Below the pieces are notes generated by a model. The model did no database searches. It had not been told where the DNA came from and saw only the letters and a program-made list of their open reading frames with translations. The translations under genes and the position numbers were made by a program. DNA of 64,000 nt. It comes from Marasmius tenuissimus (lineage: Eukaryota > Basidiomycota > Agaricomycetes > Agaricales > Marasmiaceae). Below are positions 1-11,500 of this stretch, piece by piece. The stretch is taken from positions 434,001 through 498,000 of the forward strand of contig JAQOTA010000015.1 of the NCBI GenBank assembly GCA_029532415.1, in the 5' to 3' direction. Within the stretch, counting starts at the first letter, position 1; every line of letters begins with the position of its first letter.

Positions 1-1
1 A

Positions 2-2143
2 GACTCTGATGACGATTGGGACGATACTCCGTTCCCAGATCTCAGACGTCGCTCCGAACCTTCTAAGAGATCAGAACCTCAGGTTGACGGACCTGCAGGT
101 GGCCCTGCGCCAGGGGATTTGCCACTCCCTCAATCTGATCCTCCGATGCCTCCAGGCGAACCCGCCGTTCCTCCGCCTGCACCAGCAGCGGATGGTCCAC
201 GCCGGTCTTCAAGGCAGCGGAAGGGTACAACGCAACCTGGTAACATATTTGGCGAACAGCGGAACCCAAATAGACCCTCAGATATTGTTCACGACTTAGA
301 GAATAAGAATACTTGGAGAAACGTCACTGGAGACAAAGAACCTTCACATCCAGTTGATCGTCCTAGCTCTTCGCGATCTAGGAAAGGCAAAGGTGGTAAA
401 AAGGGGATTCCTGGTCCACTTCCGCCTCCGCCTGCTCCAGAACCTAGTGGAAGCACCACTGAGTCGCATGAGGAAGAAAGTGTAGTCGAAAGACTGACCC
501 AAGAAGGGGGAGTAGGATTCGTGATTTACCTGCTGAACAATGCCGTTCCAGTTCACGATTCGCTTCCAACGTCCGATACTCCTGATTTCTCTAATATCAG
601 AGAGTGGACACTCCGCGATATTCTAAAGTTGCCTGTTGAGCAACAGAAGGAATGGAAGAACGCTTGCCACGAAGAACTTGAGGCACTTCGTAAGCGCAAG
701 GTCTTCGAACTCTGTGACTTGCCTAAAGGTCGCAAAGCCATCAAAAATAGATGGGTCTTCGACGTTAAGTCGAATGGTCGCAAGAAAGCGAGACTTGTTG
801 CCAAAGGTTTCTCTCAAGTCGAAGGTGTCGACTTTGATGAGATCTTCTCACCAGTTGTTCGTTATGAGACTGTTCGTATGATGCTTGCTCTCGCAGCTCT
901 CAAGAACTGGTACATCACCTCTGTTGATGTTAAGAACGCCTTCCTTTATGGTGATCTTGTTGAGGAGATTTACATGGAACAACCTGAAGGCTTCAAAGTC
1001 AAGGGCCAAGAACGTAAGGTACTACGCCTGCGTCGTGCATTATATGGACTGAAGCAAGCTGCCCTTGAGTGGTGGCGAACCCTCAGCTCGTCCATGGAAG
1101 TATTAGGCTTCAAACGCCTGACTTCTGATGCTGGACTCTTCATCTGCAAAGATCCGAAGAGTGGTGAAGTTGTGTATGCGATCATATACGTTGACGATGC
1201 ACTCTTCATGGGTCCTAATAAAGCTTTTGTTGACAAGAAGAAAGCTGAATTCATGGCTCGATGGGAATGCCGCGATATGGGCGATGCTAGCGAGTTTCTC
1301 CGCATGAGCATTCGTCGCGAAGGCAATAAGATTATGATTGACCAAAAGGATTATCTGAAGAAGGTCCTTGAACGTTTTGGGATGCAAAATGCGAAAGGTG
1401 CTCCTACGCCCTTACCAGCTGGCTATGTGCCAACTCCCAACGATGGTCCAGTCAATCCTGCCATTCGCTCCAAGTTCCAGTCTGTGATTGGGTTGCTTCT
1501 GTACATTATGCTGGGCACACGTCCTGATATTGCCTATGCAGTTACGAAGCTTTCCCAGTTCTCTTCTAATCCAACGAAGGAACACCTCGATAAAGCTCTG
1601 TATATCTGCCGCTATTTAGCTGGCACATCAGATTATTCACTTGTCTACGATGGTGACTCTGATGGAGGTCTTCTTGCGTTCACAGACTCGGATTGGGCTG
1701 CCGATCCTATCAAACGCCGTTCGATTACTGGCTACTTCTTCAAGTTAGCAGGCGGCATTTTCTCGTGGCAATCACACGCCCAGAAGACTGTAGCTCTTTC
1801 TTCCACTGAGGCTGAGTATATGGCACTGTCGGATTGCAGTCGTCAAGCTTCCTGGATAAGATCGCTACTCTCTGAACTTGGAATCGACTTAGGTCCTATT
1901 CCAATCTGCGGAGACAATCAGGGCTCGATCTTCATTGCATCTAATCCGGTTCAAGAACGCTGAACCAAGCACATCGATATTCGATATCATTATATTTGAT
2001 CGTGTGTTGAAGATGGCAAAGTCGAGTTGTTCTTTATTGAAGGAGTCTATAATCCCGCAGATATGTTTACGAAGAATCTCGGACATGAGAAGTTCTTACG
2101 GTTCAGAGATCACCTTGGACTTGAATTTTATTCGTCCACTTGA
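2..2143 (+). pseudogene. copia pol fragment (reverse transcriptase-RNase H), broken by two stops
   Basis: The frame is open from the left edge, so the 5' end is truncated by the window. Order seen: a proline-rich linker, then the copia reverse transcriptase with NRWVFDVK, ARLVAKGFSQ, SVDVKNAFLYGDL, ALYGLKQA and the catalytic YVDDALFM, then RNase H with ALSSTEAEYMAL and the WI(R)SLLSELGI region. A TGA at 1961-1963 and a second at 1997-1999 interrupt RNase H, but the same frame continues with TKHIDIRYHYI and NPADMFTKNLGHEKF to a natural stop at 2141-2143. Both stops fit CGA (Arg) to TGA. The reverse transcriptase core itself is uninterrupted. Loss of the RNase H tail makes this copy probably non-autonomous. 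Confidence 0.92.
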
Positions 2144-2185
2144 TTCGCTCAGATGCGCTTTTCAGCTGCACTTAGCGAGGGGGTG

Positions 2186-2508
2186 TGTTGAATCTGTGGA
2201 CTATAATTAGATCCCGGTATATCCGAAGTCCCGGTTCATACTTCCCGCCATTGTATTATGCGGGACAATACATTTGCTATTGTTCCATTCTTCATTGTTC
2301 TATATGCTCATATGTACAATTCTATTGTCGTCCTTATATGGTATTTACTATTGTCTCTACATGTATATAAGCTCGTAGTTCTCTACTTGAATCTACAGTG
2401 TGCTTGAGCTTCTACGTCTCGCCTCTATCTCTCTAAACTCCTCTCTGGTAAGTAGTAGTATAGCTATGTTGTAGTCCTCTGCGCTAGGCGTCATGCCGGC
2501 TCATCACA
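2186..2508 (+). repeat. 3' LTR of the copia element
   Basis: The LTR starts with TGTTGAATC directly after a polypurine tract (gcgagggggtg, about 2175-2185), which would prime plus-strand synthesis. A TATATAA box lies at 2364-2370, as expected for the U3/R promoter. The inferred end is the ATCACA at about 2503-2508, where homology to the duplicated genomic flank resumes. Length is about 320 bp. Without the 5' LTR the ends rest on terminal sequence and flank homology only. Confidence 0.75.
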
Positions 2509-2510
2509 CA

Positions 2511-3490
2511 CATTGTATTTTCCTCAAAAACATCAAATATGATCATACACACCAGACGCGATACTCATATCCAGACCATATCATGTTGGTCGTGAACATT
2601 GCCGACCGTTTCCCCACCCTAATTCCAGTCATATGGTCAAGTCAAATTCTATGTTGCAATGCTAGTATTTCAATCCTGGAGCTGCAGGCCAGCTTTGATC
2701 CTGAGACGAATTCGCATAGTTCGAGTTTGCCCTTCATAGGTTGAGTTCCACTGATTGTATCTTCGGCTGAACGTGCACCGTCGTCTCACAGTCGAGTACT
2801 TGTGCTGTTTCATCGTAGGAGGGCTCTGAACGAGCATCGGAGCGAATGAGGGGACTCTCCCCGAGTGTTACAAACTTCGTCGAAGATGTGAGGACTGATG
2901 AAGCTTAGAGAATAAGTTCTTACCTCTCAACATTACCCAGGATCTGCTCGGCCCTCGAGACTTGTATATTGAGATTTTATCATTATTCTCCGTCTTTGCC
3001 CATTCGCGTCTCGATGTATAACACGAAGAGTGAACGTCGAAGGTTGAGCTCTACAACTCTGGCAGCGAATCTACGGCATGAGCACGTCGAATTCGGCAGT
3101 TCTATCTCAAAAGAGCGAGTACAATGAGCCGCCATTGAATAGTCAAGCACCTCGACGACGGGTTGGTGTCTGAGAGGGGACAATGAGCTTTCGTTCTGGT
3201 GCCTCGAGTTCCTTCAATCGGACTGAGACTCGGGCGTAAGGACAATGTACAACGGAAACAGCCAGCCAATTCGCCCAGTTGATACCAGCTTCATGGTCTG
3301 GATCAAACAAAATTTACATTGTGAATACCAAGGTTGTTGCCCGCTGGCAACCATCCTCACGAGCACCTTCCTGTTTACGTTCGGACCGACTTAAGCATTG
3401 GCCCAAGAGAATTCAAGCTTCTAAATTCTTCGAACTCCGGACTAGAAACAAACAACACGTTCAACGTCAAAAGTAGATCAAGGGACGGTG
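2511..3490. repeat. diverged segmental duplicate of a family-copy 3' flank
   Basis: This stretch can be aligned by eye with 20270-21200 (downstream of copy C), and its first part with 11010-11160 (downstream of copy A). Shared landmarks include gaccgttyccycaccctgat near 2607, the block around 2990-3190 matching 20725-20885, and ccgctggcaaccatcctcac near 3340 matching 21076. No copy of the gene itself precedes it here; the copia element occupies that place. I see no open coding region that I trust. Confidence 0.65.
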
Positions 3491-3499
3491 CAGGCATAC

Positions 3500-5450
3500 T
3501 TACATGTGCTCCCTCCTTCCATGACAATTGTTGTTGAAGACAAAGTGATTGACTCGGAATAAAGTCGCCCTCCAGGCTACGTGGAAGTGCTGCGGGTATG
3601 GGCCACCCAGTCGTATCACATATTCATGCCCAAGAGAACATGTATCACGGTGGGCGGCGTAATGAACTGGGCCCGACTCTTGCTTTTCATACAAAATCCT
3701 CTGTTTAGCTGCCATACTTGCAAGGACAGGAGAACTGCCAAGTATTAACAGACATATACCCTCTGACGATTCCTGATTCTCCATCGAACTCCAGCTCCGC
3801 GACTCCAGAAGCGAGATCCAAAGCGTCCAACGAAGTGATTCTGCCAGCGCGGTTTAACCCGGGACGCCGAGGCTGGTCGGGACTACAGCTGATGTGGTTC
3901 CTAGAAGATTGGACGAGTTGACGGGCCAAATGAACGATGACCGTGCTATAAGACTGACTCTGGTATGCCTACGGGCGTTGCTCATAGCACCAAGAGATTT
4001 GGCAGAGCTTGCTTCGTGAGGAGGATGGTCGAGTAAAACCCTTTGCCAGACGGTTGGATTTATTCGATGACGACCTTTCGAATATCGTCAGACCGAGTTC
4101 ATGAGGGTCACAGAGAGATTCGATGAACCTTCGTTGGACCGTATACACATAGCTCCCTTTGCTCTCGAGTTGGATCGATATCGAACCGGCCTCGTATTCG
4201 AGCATCGATCAGAGATGGAGGAAGACGACGAACTGACGAGTTTTGAGCCGTTCTGCATAGGCGGAAGTGATTCGGATTATCAGAGTTCTTTAACAGAAAG
4301 CCAACTTGAAACAGGCATACCTTCGGGGCTCTGGGGCGTGATTCTCCGTCAGCTAAATCTTTGCAATACTCGTCGCTGCTGGTAGTAAAATCCCTACATC
4401 CAATACTTCCTTCGCTACCGAGCCCTCGGATATGGTAACCATATATCTTCAAATCATCAACTTGGATGAGGTTTAAGGTCTCGCTGTACCCTCGAAAATC
4501 TACGACGGCGATTGTTGCCGTTAGAACAGAGAGATAGTTAGCACGAAATCAAAGTCAGAGTTGAGATTGCTACACACCTTTTTGGCCCAAAGTACGCGTT
4601 GACACAAGCGAGACCGTGAACGGTACGGTGAGGGATGATGGACGAAGTCTTGAACGTAGAGACTCGGAGCTTGGTAGTGGAGAAAGCGATGAGCAAAGTC
4701 ACGACATCTTCAAGGACTGAAAGTGACATGCGAGCATACCTCCTTGCCTACTGCGCGCTATGCATCAAACGAGAGCCGTTTAGAGGGCCCTCGGACAGCT
4801 TCCAGAAGGCTGCCAAAGCACCGAAAATGCCCAATAAAGTGTGTTACTGATTAGCCTGGCTTCATGGTGATATAGAAACGAGCGTACCACCTCATCCAAG
4901 GCGACACCCTCAGCGTGCGCCCCTCCATATTCATGTTTCGAGAATTCAGAGCGCCAGAGATGCCAACTTGAGCCATGCGTGCTCTACGAGTCTAGCAATC
5001 GCAGATATGATATTGAAGAGTTTTCACGTCCTGAATATTCGGTGAGGTTTCTTTTCGGGTACTTGAAACGGAAGAGAGCCAACGTTCCTCAAATACGAGC
5101 TACACGTAGAAATGGCGGCGAGGTGCACGTTCGTGAGCCTGAGCATCAGCAAGAATTACAGCGGGAAAGTCTGGCCCATGATGCATGATGGGTCAACGAT
5201 GCTGTAACCGAGCTTCAAAATGAAAAGATGGTAGAGTATGAGCGATACAACGTACCCTCTACGCCGTATACGTCCGGAACAACGATGTGCATATCTATGC
5301 ACTTAGCACTGCTTGTATCCTATCAAAGTCGTATAAGTTGAGGGAATAGGCTGCAAACCGCCAACACGTCAAAAAGACACAGTTCAAAGCTTGTACGGCG
5401 GTACAGGCACTGACCTGGAAGATTAAGTTCATGCTTTCATCTTCTCTTGG
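3500..5450 (-). other. possible degenerate multi-exon gene, unidentified
   Basis: Several short minus-strand stretches are bounded by plausible splice sites. One is an exon at about 4530-4730 with hydrophobic stretches; another, near 4075-4255, is serine-rich and would suit a cytoplasmic tail. The arrangement is reminiscent of fungal multi-pass receptors, but I could not join the pieces into one reading frame and recognise no family motif. It may be a decayed membrane-protein gene or chance open frames. Confidence 0.2.
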
Positions 5451-5669
5451 TCGTCACTAGCGATTGAATGAGATGATGGGTGAAAAAAGCTGGGATCGAC
5501 GTGATGGTCATTGCGGTTGTGGAGAAAGTTTAGAAAGACGTCGCACGCGGGCTTGTGACACCCTCAGCCCATCCTCGACTGTTGTAAATACGGGCTCATT
5601 CCAAGATTTTCCTAGCTCAACTCATGATTCGGAAAACAATATTGTGATAAATATTTTTACATTCAGCTC

Positions 5670-6100
5670 GTGAATCCGTTTCAGCAATATAGACTACATG
5701 ATTGAGAAGTGTTCGATGGGAAAGTAGTGATGAGCGAGCACGGGAGCTCTAAATGAATTGTTTGACTCCGTAAAGTGAGATTCGAGACGAACAAGGAAAT
5801 GATAGCAGGACGAAGGAAGCTAGTGCTAGGACCCAGGGCACGGCGGCTCGATGCATAATGTGTATACAAAGGGGTTGCGATTGGATTCCTGGCAGCGGAG
5901 AGGTCGATCAGTATGGCACCAGTCGTGTCCCTTCTGAGATGGGTGCCGTGAACCACCGTTTTTGAGTGAACGTGCTTGTTGTTCCGAGAGTTCTTGGAGG
6001 TGATTGGACGCTTGTGGGATGTGAGGATATAATGGTGGACCTATGGCCTTGGAGCTAGAAACCACGACTTGCAACACAGAGCAAAAGTGAGAATATGTGG
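5670..6100. repeat. diverged repeat shared with 12440-12800
   Basis: The sequence around 5690-5820 matches 12440-12590, including the shared run agactacatgattg followed by gaagtgt, and weaker identity continues to the right. It is not linked to a recognised gene. It may be part of the same duplicated tract as the family copies, or remains of an old gene on the minus strand. Confidence 0.5.
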
Positions 6101-6149
6101 AGATGGCAGTCGGGATGGGAAACTTACTCGACTCACTAGCAAGTTCCAC

Positions 6150-7700
6150 ACCGTACCCACCAATACGCCATGGGAAAACCGACTGAACCCTGCTACTCAG
6201 CCAAAGCCGGGTTTAGAAACATTGAGTTTATCGCCCGAGGGTCAAACAGTGGTTTTTACCCCAGTGTGGTACGGTCATTTCAGTGCCCAACCCCCCGTAG
6301 CAATGGGCGTTGTTGCTCCCATTTCAAATCCCACTACAATGCATAATTCCCACTCGTGAACCCAGCGCTGCTTCCATCCTTTCTGTCTGCGAGCACCAGC
6401 CGCCATCTCAACCCTGCCAGAACCATCCCAATATCCTCCAAAAGTTCACCCGCGCCCCTCAAGTATCTATTACCGTCCAACGGAGCTAGCTATTCAAGTT
6501 TCAGAGGCGGAGTGTTTTTTCAATAAATAATGAACGCACCAAGGGTATTCTCGTACACTTTTCCCTTGAACGTCAATCAAATGTGCATTCTTCCCGTCGT
6601 CAGAGGCCTTCAGTTCCGGCAGAGTTTTGGATGGTACGACCACAGTTTTGCTCTAGAGGCGGCCATTATTGACACTCATGGGTTTTGGGTGCGTCTGGTG
6701 AGTCCACAGCTTCTTGAGCGATGTGGAGAATTGAGCGTCGCTAGTCAATATCATGAAATTAAACTTCGCCTGACCTCCCGATTACCGGACCGGCTTGAGG
6801 GTAGGCTCGAATGCATCCACTCTGACTCTTTCACATACTTCTAGCATCACATCGTCGTTTCTTTGTACTTCATCAAGAGGTTCAATCAGCACATTTCCAA
6901 GTTGTGATTCCACATCTACGCTTCTTCGAGTCCACCAATCATTTTCTTTCATCGCGCATTCAGTGGATCCTACGCAATTAAGACTGCCACCAAACGGAAA
7001 AAATCTCGAAAATCAATGAATCCCCAAGGCTCTCGAACACCCTCACACATGGCGCAAAGACAGTTGCGGTGGAACGCTTGTCAACGAGAGAATAATTAAG
7101 CGGTCTCATTCACCTTACGTGATTGGCCAGTGGTTGAGTCCGGGGCATGCCACATTATCATAGCCTCGACCCCAGTCGGTGCGATCATCCTTGTCGCATT
7201 CCTGACGCTCCTGCGAGTTCCGGTGTGTACGTCGCAAGGTCGATCGGTGACTCCTCTTACCGCAGAAACCGCGTTCAACTGCCGGACAAGTCTCGTTGCA
7301 AGATTTCCTGGCCGTTATGATGGTCCGTTATGGTCATGGGAAAGCAGGCCCACAGGCCCACACACAAAAAGCTCAGTGATTGAAACGGTCGATAGGAGAC
7401 AATCCGGTATTGAAGATGCTCAACTGGGATCTAAGAGCTAAGTGTATCACAAAGAGCTGGCCGAGATCGAATTGAGGTGTTCAACGTCAACGACCATCAC
7501 AAACGAAAGGCTAGGTATCGAATGTAGTTGAGGTTTTCGTTCGCGATAAATGGTGGAAAATACCGAGGGGTTTCGTCGTAGGTTCAGTTTTGGGTACGAG
7601 TAAGCCATCTCCGGGCAAGGTGATTGTCTCAGGTGTAGAGTGTGATAGTGCATGGGGTTTTTGCTCAATCTTGAGGGACAGTTGAGGGACGGTCTGAATT
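6150..7700. other. no recognisable gene
   Basis: Open frames here are short and mutually incompatible, and no family motif, RNA gene or repeat structure was recognised. Confidence 0.4.
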
Positions 7701-8595
7701 TGACGAAGGCATGAAGGTCGTACGTCGTTTTCGAGGCCCTAGGGATGAATTACAGAGCAGATTCAGATTCATAAGTCCCAAAGAGGCCATCATGAGCCCA
7801 AAACCACTCAACTGAAAGGATCATGACAGATCGGGGCAGACGTACCAAGCAGGTTCATCAAATCCATATGCTTGGGGTCCGGAACTAAAGTCGCAAATCT
7901 ACTCTTGTTATTCTCCAAAACGACGGCTGATTAGGCTTGTTATACTCCAAAGATCAAGCTTCAAGGTTATTAATCTGGGTCCTGAAAATGCCAACCCCCG
8001 AGAGCGTGAGCGTCGAATGAGCTCACTGGGATAGCAATTACATGGTATCGATTCAAGAACCAATATTCGAGTCGACAATTTGTGAGCAGTGGGGGGTGTT
8101 GCCGCGGGATAGTGCCATGAGTGCCATTTGAGGAACGTAAGGGTGGGTGGTAGGTGGTGGTTCGCGTACAAGGAAGCTTGGGCGCCAATTATGAGCGCTT
8201 TACTTGGCTTTACAGACAATTCTGACTCCAAGCTGATCCCGATCCATGCTTTGTGTTTCACGAAACCCACTCCGAGTCCGAGGCTCAATGTGCATGTACA
8301 AGATATGACTCCCTCAAAATTCTGGGTCTATTCACTCTGAACTTCTTCTCACTAAATCGGCATACCAACAACATGATGCTCAACATATCACGGACGAGAG
8401 CTACGGATTTGGGGAATTTAGACGTTTATCGTAGCATTGACCCAGGCTCTGGAGCGCCATGTGGAGGTATCTTGAATGGAATCAATGTTTAAAAGAGGAA
8501 TTGCTGTCAAACCCCGGGACGCCGCATGTTCTGATCCGAATCGCAGTCTGACTCTGGGTATGGGCTGCTCTTGGGATACCAACTGTGTTGTCTCG
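7700..8595. repeat. duplicated 5' flank of family copy A
   Basis: Parts of this flank match the region upstream of copy D: cgaggccctagggatga near 7730 matches 21867-21885, and the block around 8195-8270 ending tttgtgtttcac matches 22085-22152. The duplication unit therefore extends at least several hundred bases upstream of the gene. No separate gene is evident. Confidence 0.5.
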
Positions 8596-8618
8596 CTACC
8601 ACCACCTTCTCCCTTATC
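8596..8618 (+). promoter_or_regulatory. conserved CT-rich box upstream of copy A
   Basis: A tract of the form ctaccaccaccttctccc lies about 35-55 bp before the start codon. Near-identical tracts precede copies B (13829-13848), C (18060-18080), D (22557-22574) and, on the minus strand, G (about 59350-59377). CT-rich tracts close to the transcription start are common in fungal promoters. Conservation across diverged copies suggests that each copy carries its own core promoter. Confidence 0.55.
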
Positions 8619-8651
8619 TCGTACTCAGCGCACCGCCATTTCGTCATCTCA

Positions 8652-10927
8652 ATGTTTTCCCACTTCTTCCAAAACGCACGCAACTTTCGAATCACCGGCG
8701 GCAACTTCGTTCAGGTTCAGGGAGACCAAGTCAACTACACCACGACGATAGTCCAATCAAAGGAGAAGGAACGGACAGAGTTCGACGAGGTATGTGGTAA
8801 GATTGTTTCCTAGAGTCCTAATCTGACTATTTCCCAGTACTTCAACGTGAAACGTGGCGCTATCTACCGGGTGAGGGAGAGTGGAACCTATAGATATCCA
8901 CGACGATGGGACAACGGGGATCGAAGGGATTGGGAAGAGGGACGACTCCGAGCTGATAGGATTATTCATGCGGCGGAGCTTGTGGACAGACCAGGCAGAA
9001 TGTTCACGGTGGTGGAATATAGAGGCCCAGAGGCCAAAAAGGTACGCCAGGAATTGATTGTCATTTATCTGATGAATGCTAAAACTCGCTTCAGGCCTTC
9101 CAAGAAGATTTTACTACGTTAATGAGTGAACTGTACGTTCAGCTCTCCTCCCATCACTCGAATGCTCAAGCCGTTCTAGGACGCTGAATGCACCTCAAAT
9201 GTACGGCTACAATCGGTCAGAAATTCCATCGATACTATTGTACAATGGTATGTAGCGGCGACGTCCCATCGGTCAAATTTCGCTGATTGTCTCCTCTAGA
9301 GCTGGTGCCAGCTGCGCAGGTGAATGCAGGAATTCTAGGTCGGGCATATCTCAATAGTTTGAGTGTAAGTATTCAGTGTAATATCCAGATACAGTTGAAC
9401 AAAATGATTGCAGAGGCAATTGTGTTGCAAGCCTGAAGAATTATGGTTGGATCCGCGGAGGGGAGTGTTTTGCCGTGGTCCATCAGGGCCACCCCCCATT
9501 CTTACTTGTGGGGATTTTGGCAATGAGGAGCTGCCCTTGACTGCAGAGCTCGTCCAAGAAGACGTTCTTTTGCGCTTCTTGGCAAGCCTCAAGTGGAAGA
9601 ACGTCGGTCACGTCATTGTCAACGAAGTCGCTGATTCGGGTGCCTCGATTGGAAATTCCATGCCTGAACGAGTCCCTTGGCCGACGGTCGTTTCAACGTT
9701 GACAAACACCCCCATCGCCGTCGCAAACAATGTCTGGGAGAGCGACTACAAGAATCTCTCCGATCGAAAAGTGCTGGAGAATGGACTAACAAGGTGGGTT
9801 TGAAGGAATCACCCACTTCTTTTATCTGACATCTCGGGTAGATTTGCGCTCAATGGTGGATCCGATCTTTGGTTGGAGTGTAATTTGGAAGCAAACATGG
9901 CGTGGTTGTCGCAGGCCTGGAGTGCTTTCAGCGCCCGTGGAATCTCTTTGAAGGAGGATTTGAGTGTCTACCGTGCGTTGCCATTTTTCACCCCCCCCCC
10001 CTTCCATCTGCTAACGTCTTTCAGAGCTCACCTACCCTCGAGCCTGGTTAAATGGCCGTCTTTCAGACTCTGAGGCCCGCCAACAACTCCAACAACCAAT
10101 CTACCTTTTTATCCGACCACCTGCCTCTGACTTACACGATGGCGACACCTCTTTCCTTCATTTCTGGTCCTTTGATGAAGACGGCCACTCTCCACTCTTT
10201 GACGATCTCTGCAACGACTTTGGCCTTCCAACAAAGCTCTTCCTCTCGCAATACTTCATATCACGTTCTTGGTCCAATGATGCCTACAGCTACCTACAAC
10301 AATATCAGCTACTCCGGGGCTTTGACCCACCCACCACTAATTTCGCTCGATCTCTCGGATATGACGAAAACATCTACCAACCTCTGACCAACTCGGACCG
10401 GTTCGCGCAGGTCGAACAAGGCTTGTTCCATCTATTCCTTTCTTTACTGTTGTCTGATCTCCTCCAATTTCATTGGCAGGACCTTCCCTCGAGATTGGAG
10501 CCTTGATGTTGACGGCACACGTCTCAGCAATGAAGGATCCTACTACAGCCCACCCAATTGGACTCCCTCACGGCTTCAAGCCCACTACAACTGACTCCAC
10601 TCAACATACCAGAGTTGATGGCCATTTTCTCCAGCCCGTGCATGACGTGAATCGGTTTGAACACGTTCAACAAGGTCGGCTTCATAATCCTTTTCCATAC
10701 GAATCGCTCTAAATCCCATCTTCACAGAGTCTGAATGTGAACCTTCGACATCCACTCCATTGAAAAGTACGCTCTTTCCTCCAGATCTCCGACTTCAGCG
10801 AAATCTCACTCGATCATCATTTGCGTTAGCAGCTGGTACTCAGTCTGTGGGGCTCCTATCAACCCTACTCTCGCCGCTCTCATCTACGCTTTCGAAGGAT
10901 TCGGACATTCTTACCATCGGCTTTTAG
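8652..10927 (+). CDS. lineage-expanded Agaricomycete family protein, copy A (function unknown)
   Basis: Multi-exon gene, about 500-550 aa. Exon 1 (8652-8789) encodes MFSHFFQNARNFRITGG and GDQVNYTTTIV. Exon 2 (8838-9041) has KRGAIYRVRE, YPRRWDNGDR and VFTVVEYRGPEAKK-like text. A short exon at 9095 joins through a 47-nt intron to QMYGYN..IPSILLYN, then VPAAQVNAGILGR, then ELWLDPRRGVFCRGPSGP (9415-9793), then WLSQAWSAFSARGISL, then PIYLFIRPP and YQLLRGFDP, ending with DSDILTIGF. The start is fixed by homology to the other copies. The last large intron uses a GC donor (10421-10422). Copy A has an extra segment near 10475-10670 shared only with B. No signal peptide, membrane helix or known enzyme motif is visible. 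I recognise the family as widespread in mushroom fungi but know of no assigned role. No frame-breaking change was seen. Confidence 0.8.
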
Positions 10928-11500
10928 CTTACTTAGGCCGCTATTGTCTCCTGCATTTCTCGATATGTATTCTGTCGCTCACGCTGTCAACGTACTGTAT
11001 TCTTCTCAAAGACACTACCACAATTATACTACTGGGTACAATACGTGTCAATAGTGAAAATCCCCGACCGTTCCCTCACCCTGATTCCACCCATGCGTTC
11101 AAGTCGACTTCTGCGTTATGGGTGTCGTTCGTGCTAGTACTGTTGATTATGAGGCCGTAACTCGAGCCAAAAACACGGATAGGGCTCTCGCCATCACCCC
11201 GCAGCTGATCAACCTCAGATGACATCCAAAAAGCCACTGAAGCACGGGATGTTGATAAGCCACGTCAATTGTGAATCGGGCTTCATCTGTATCCCAACGC
11301 AAATGTACCATGTCGTCCGAAGCGAGTGACGCACCTGTTCATCCGTCCGTTTTATACTACGTCCTTCCAGTGCCTTGAAACAGTCGACTCCTCGAGCCGT
11401 ACGTGATCTACGCGTCCGACAGTCGTGTGTACGGGTGCTGAAGGTTTTCCAAGTTCTGAAGACCTGGCGGCCTCTTTAGGTGGCTATGGACGGATTGAGG
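10928..11500. repeat. duplicated 3' flank of copy A
   Basis: The sequence after the stop, especially 11030-11160, aligns with 20290-20400 downstream of copy C and with 2581-2690. No coding region was found. Homology fades by about 11500. Confidence 0.55.

Larger units (their letters stand above)
1..2508 (+). mobile_element. Ty1/copia retrotransposon, 3' portion
   Basis: This is the right-hand part of a Ty1/copia-type LTR retrotransposon: the end of pol (reverse transcriptase and RNase H), a purine-rich tract, then one LTR. The left half (gag, protease, integrase, 5' LTR) lies outside the window. Immediately right of the LTR the sequence resumes as a diverged copy of the 3' flank of family copies A and C, which supports the right boundary at about 2508 and shows that the element landed inside the duplicated tract. 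A target-site duplication cannot be tested without the left end. Element type is certain from the pol motifs; the exact end is good to a few bases. Confidence 0.93.

Noticed and set aside
4101..4385. 94-codon plus-strand frame with an acidic stretch, possible gene
   Set aside because: It overlaps a better minus-strand exon candidate, has no homology I recognise and no companion exons.
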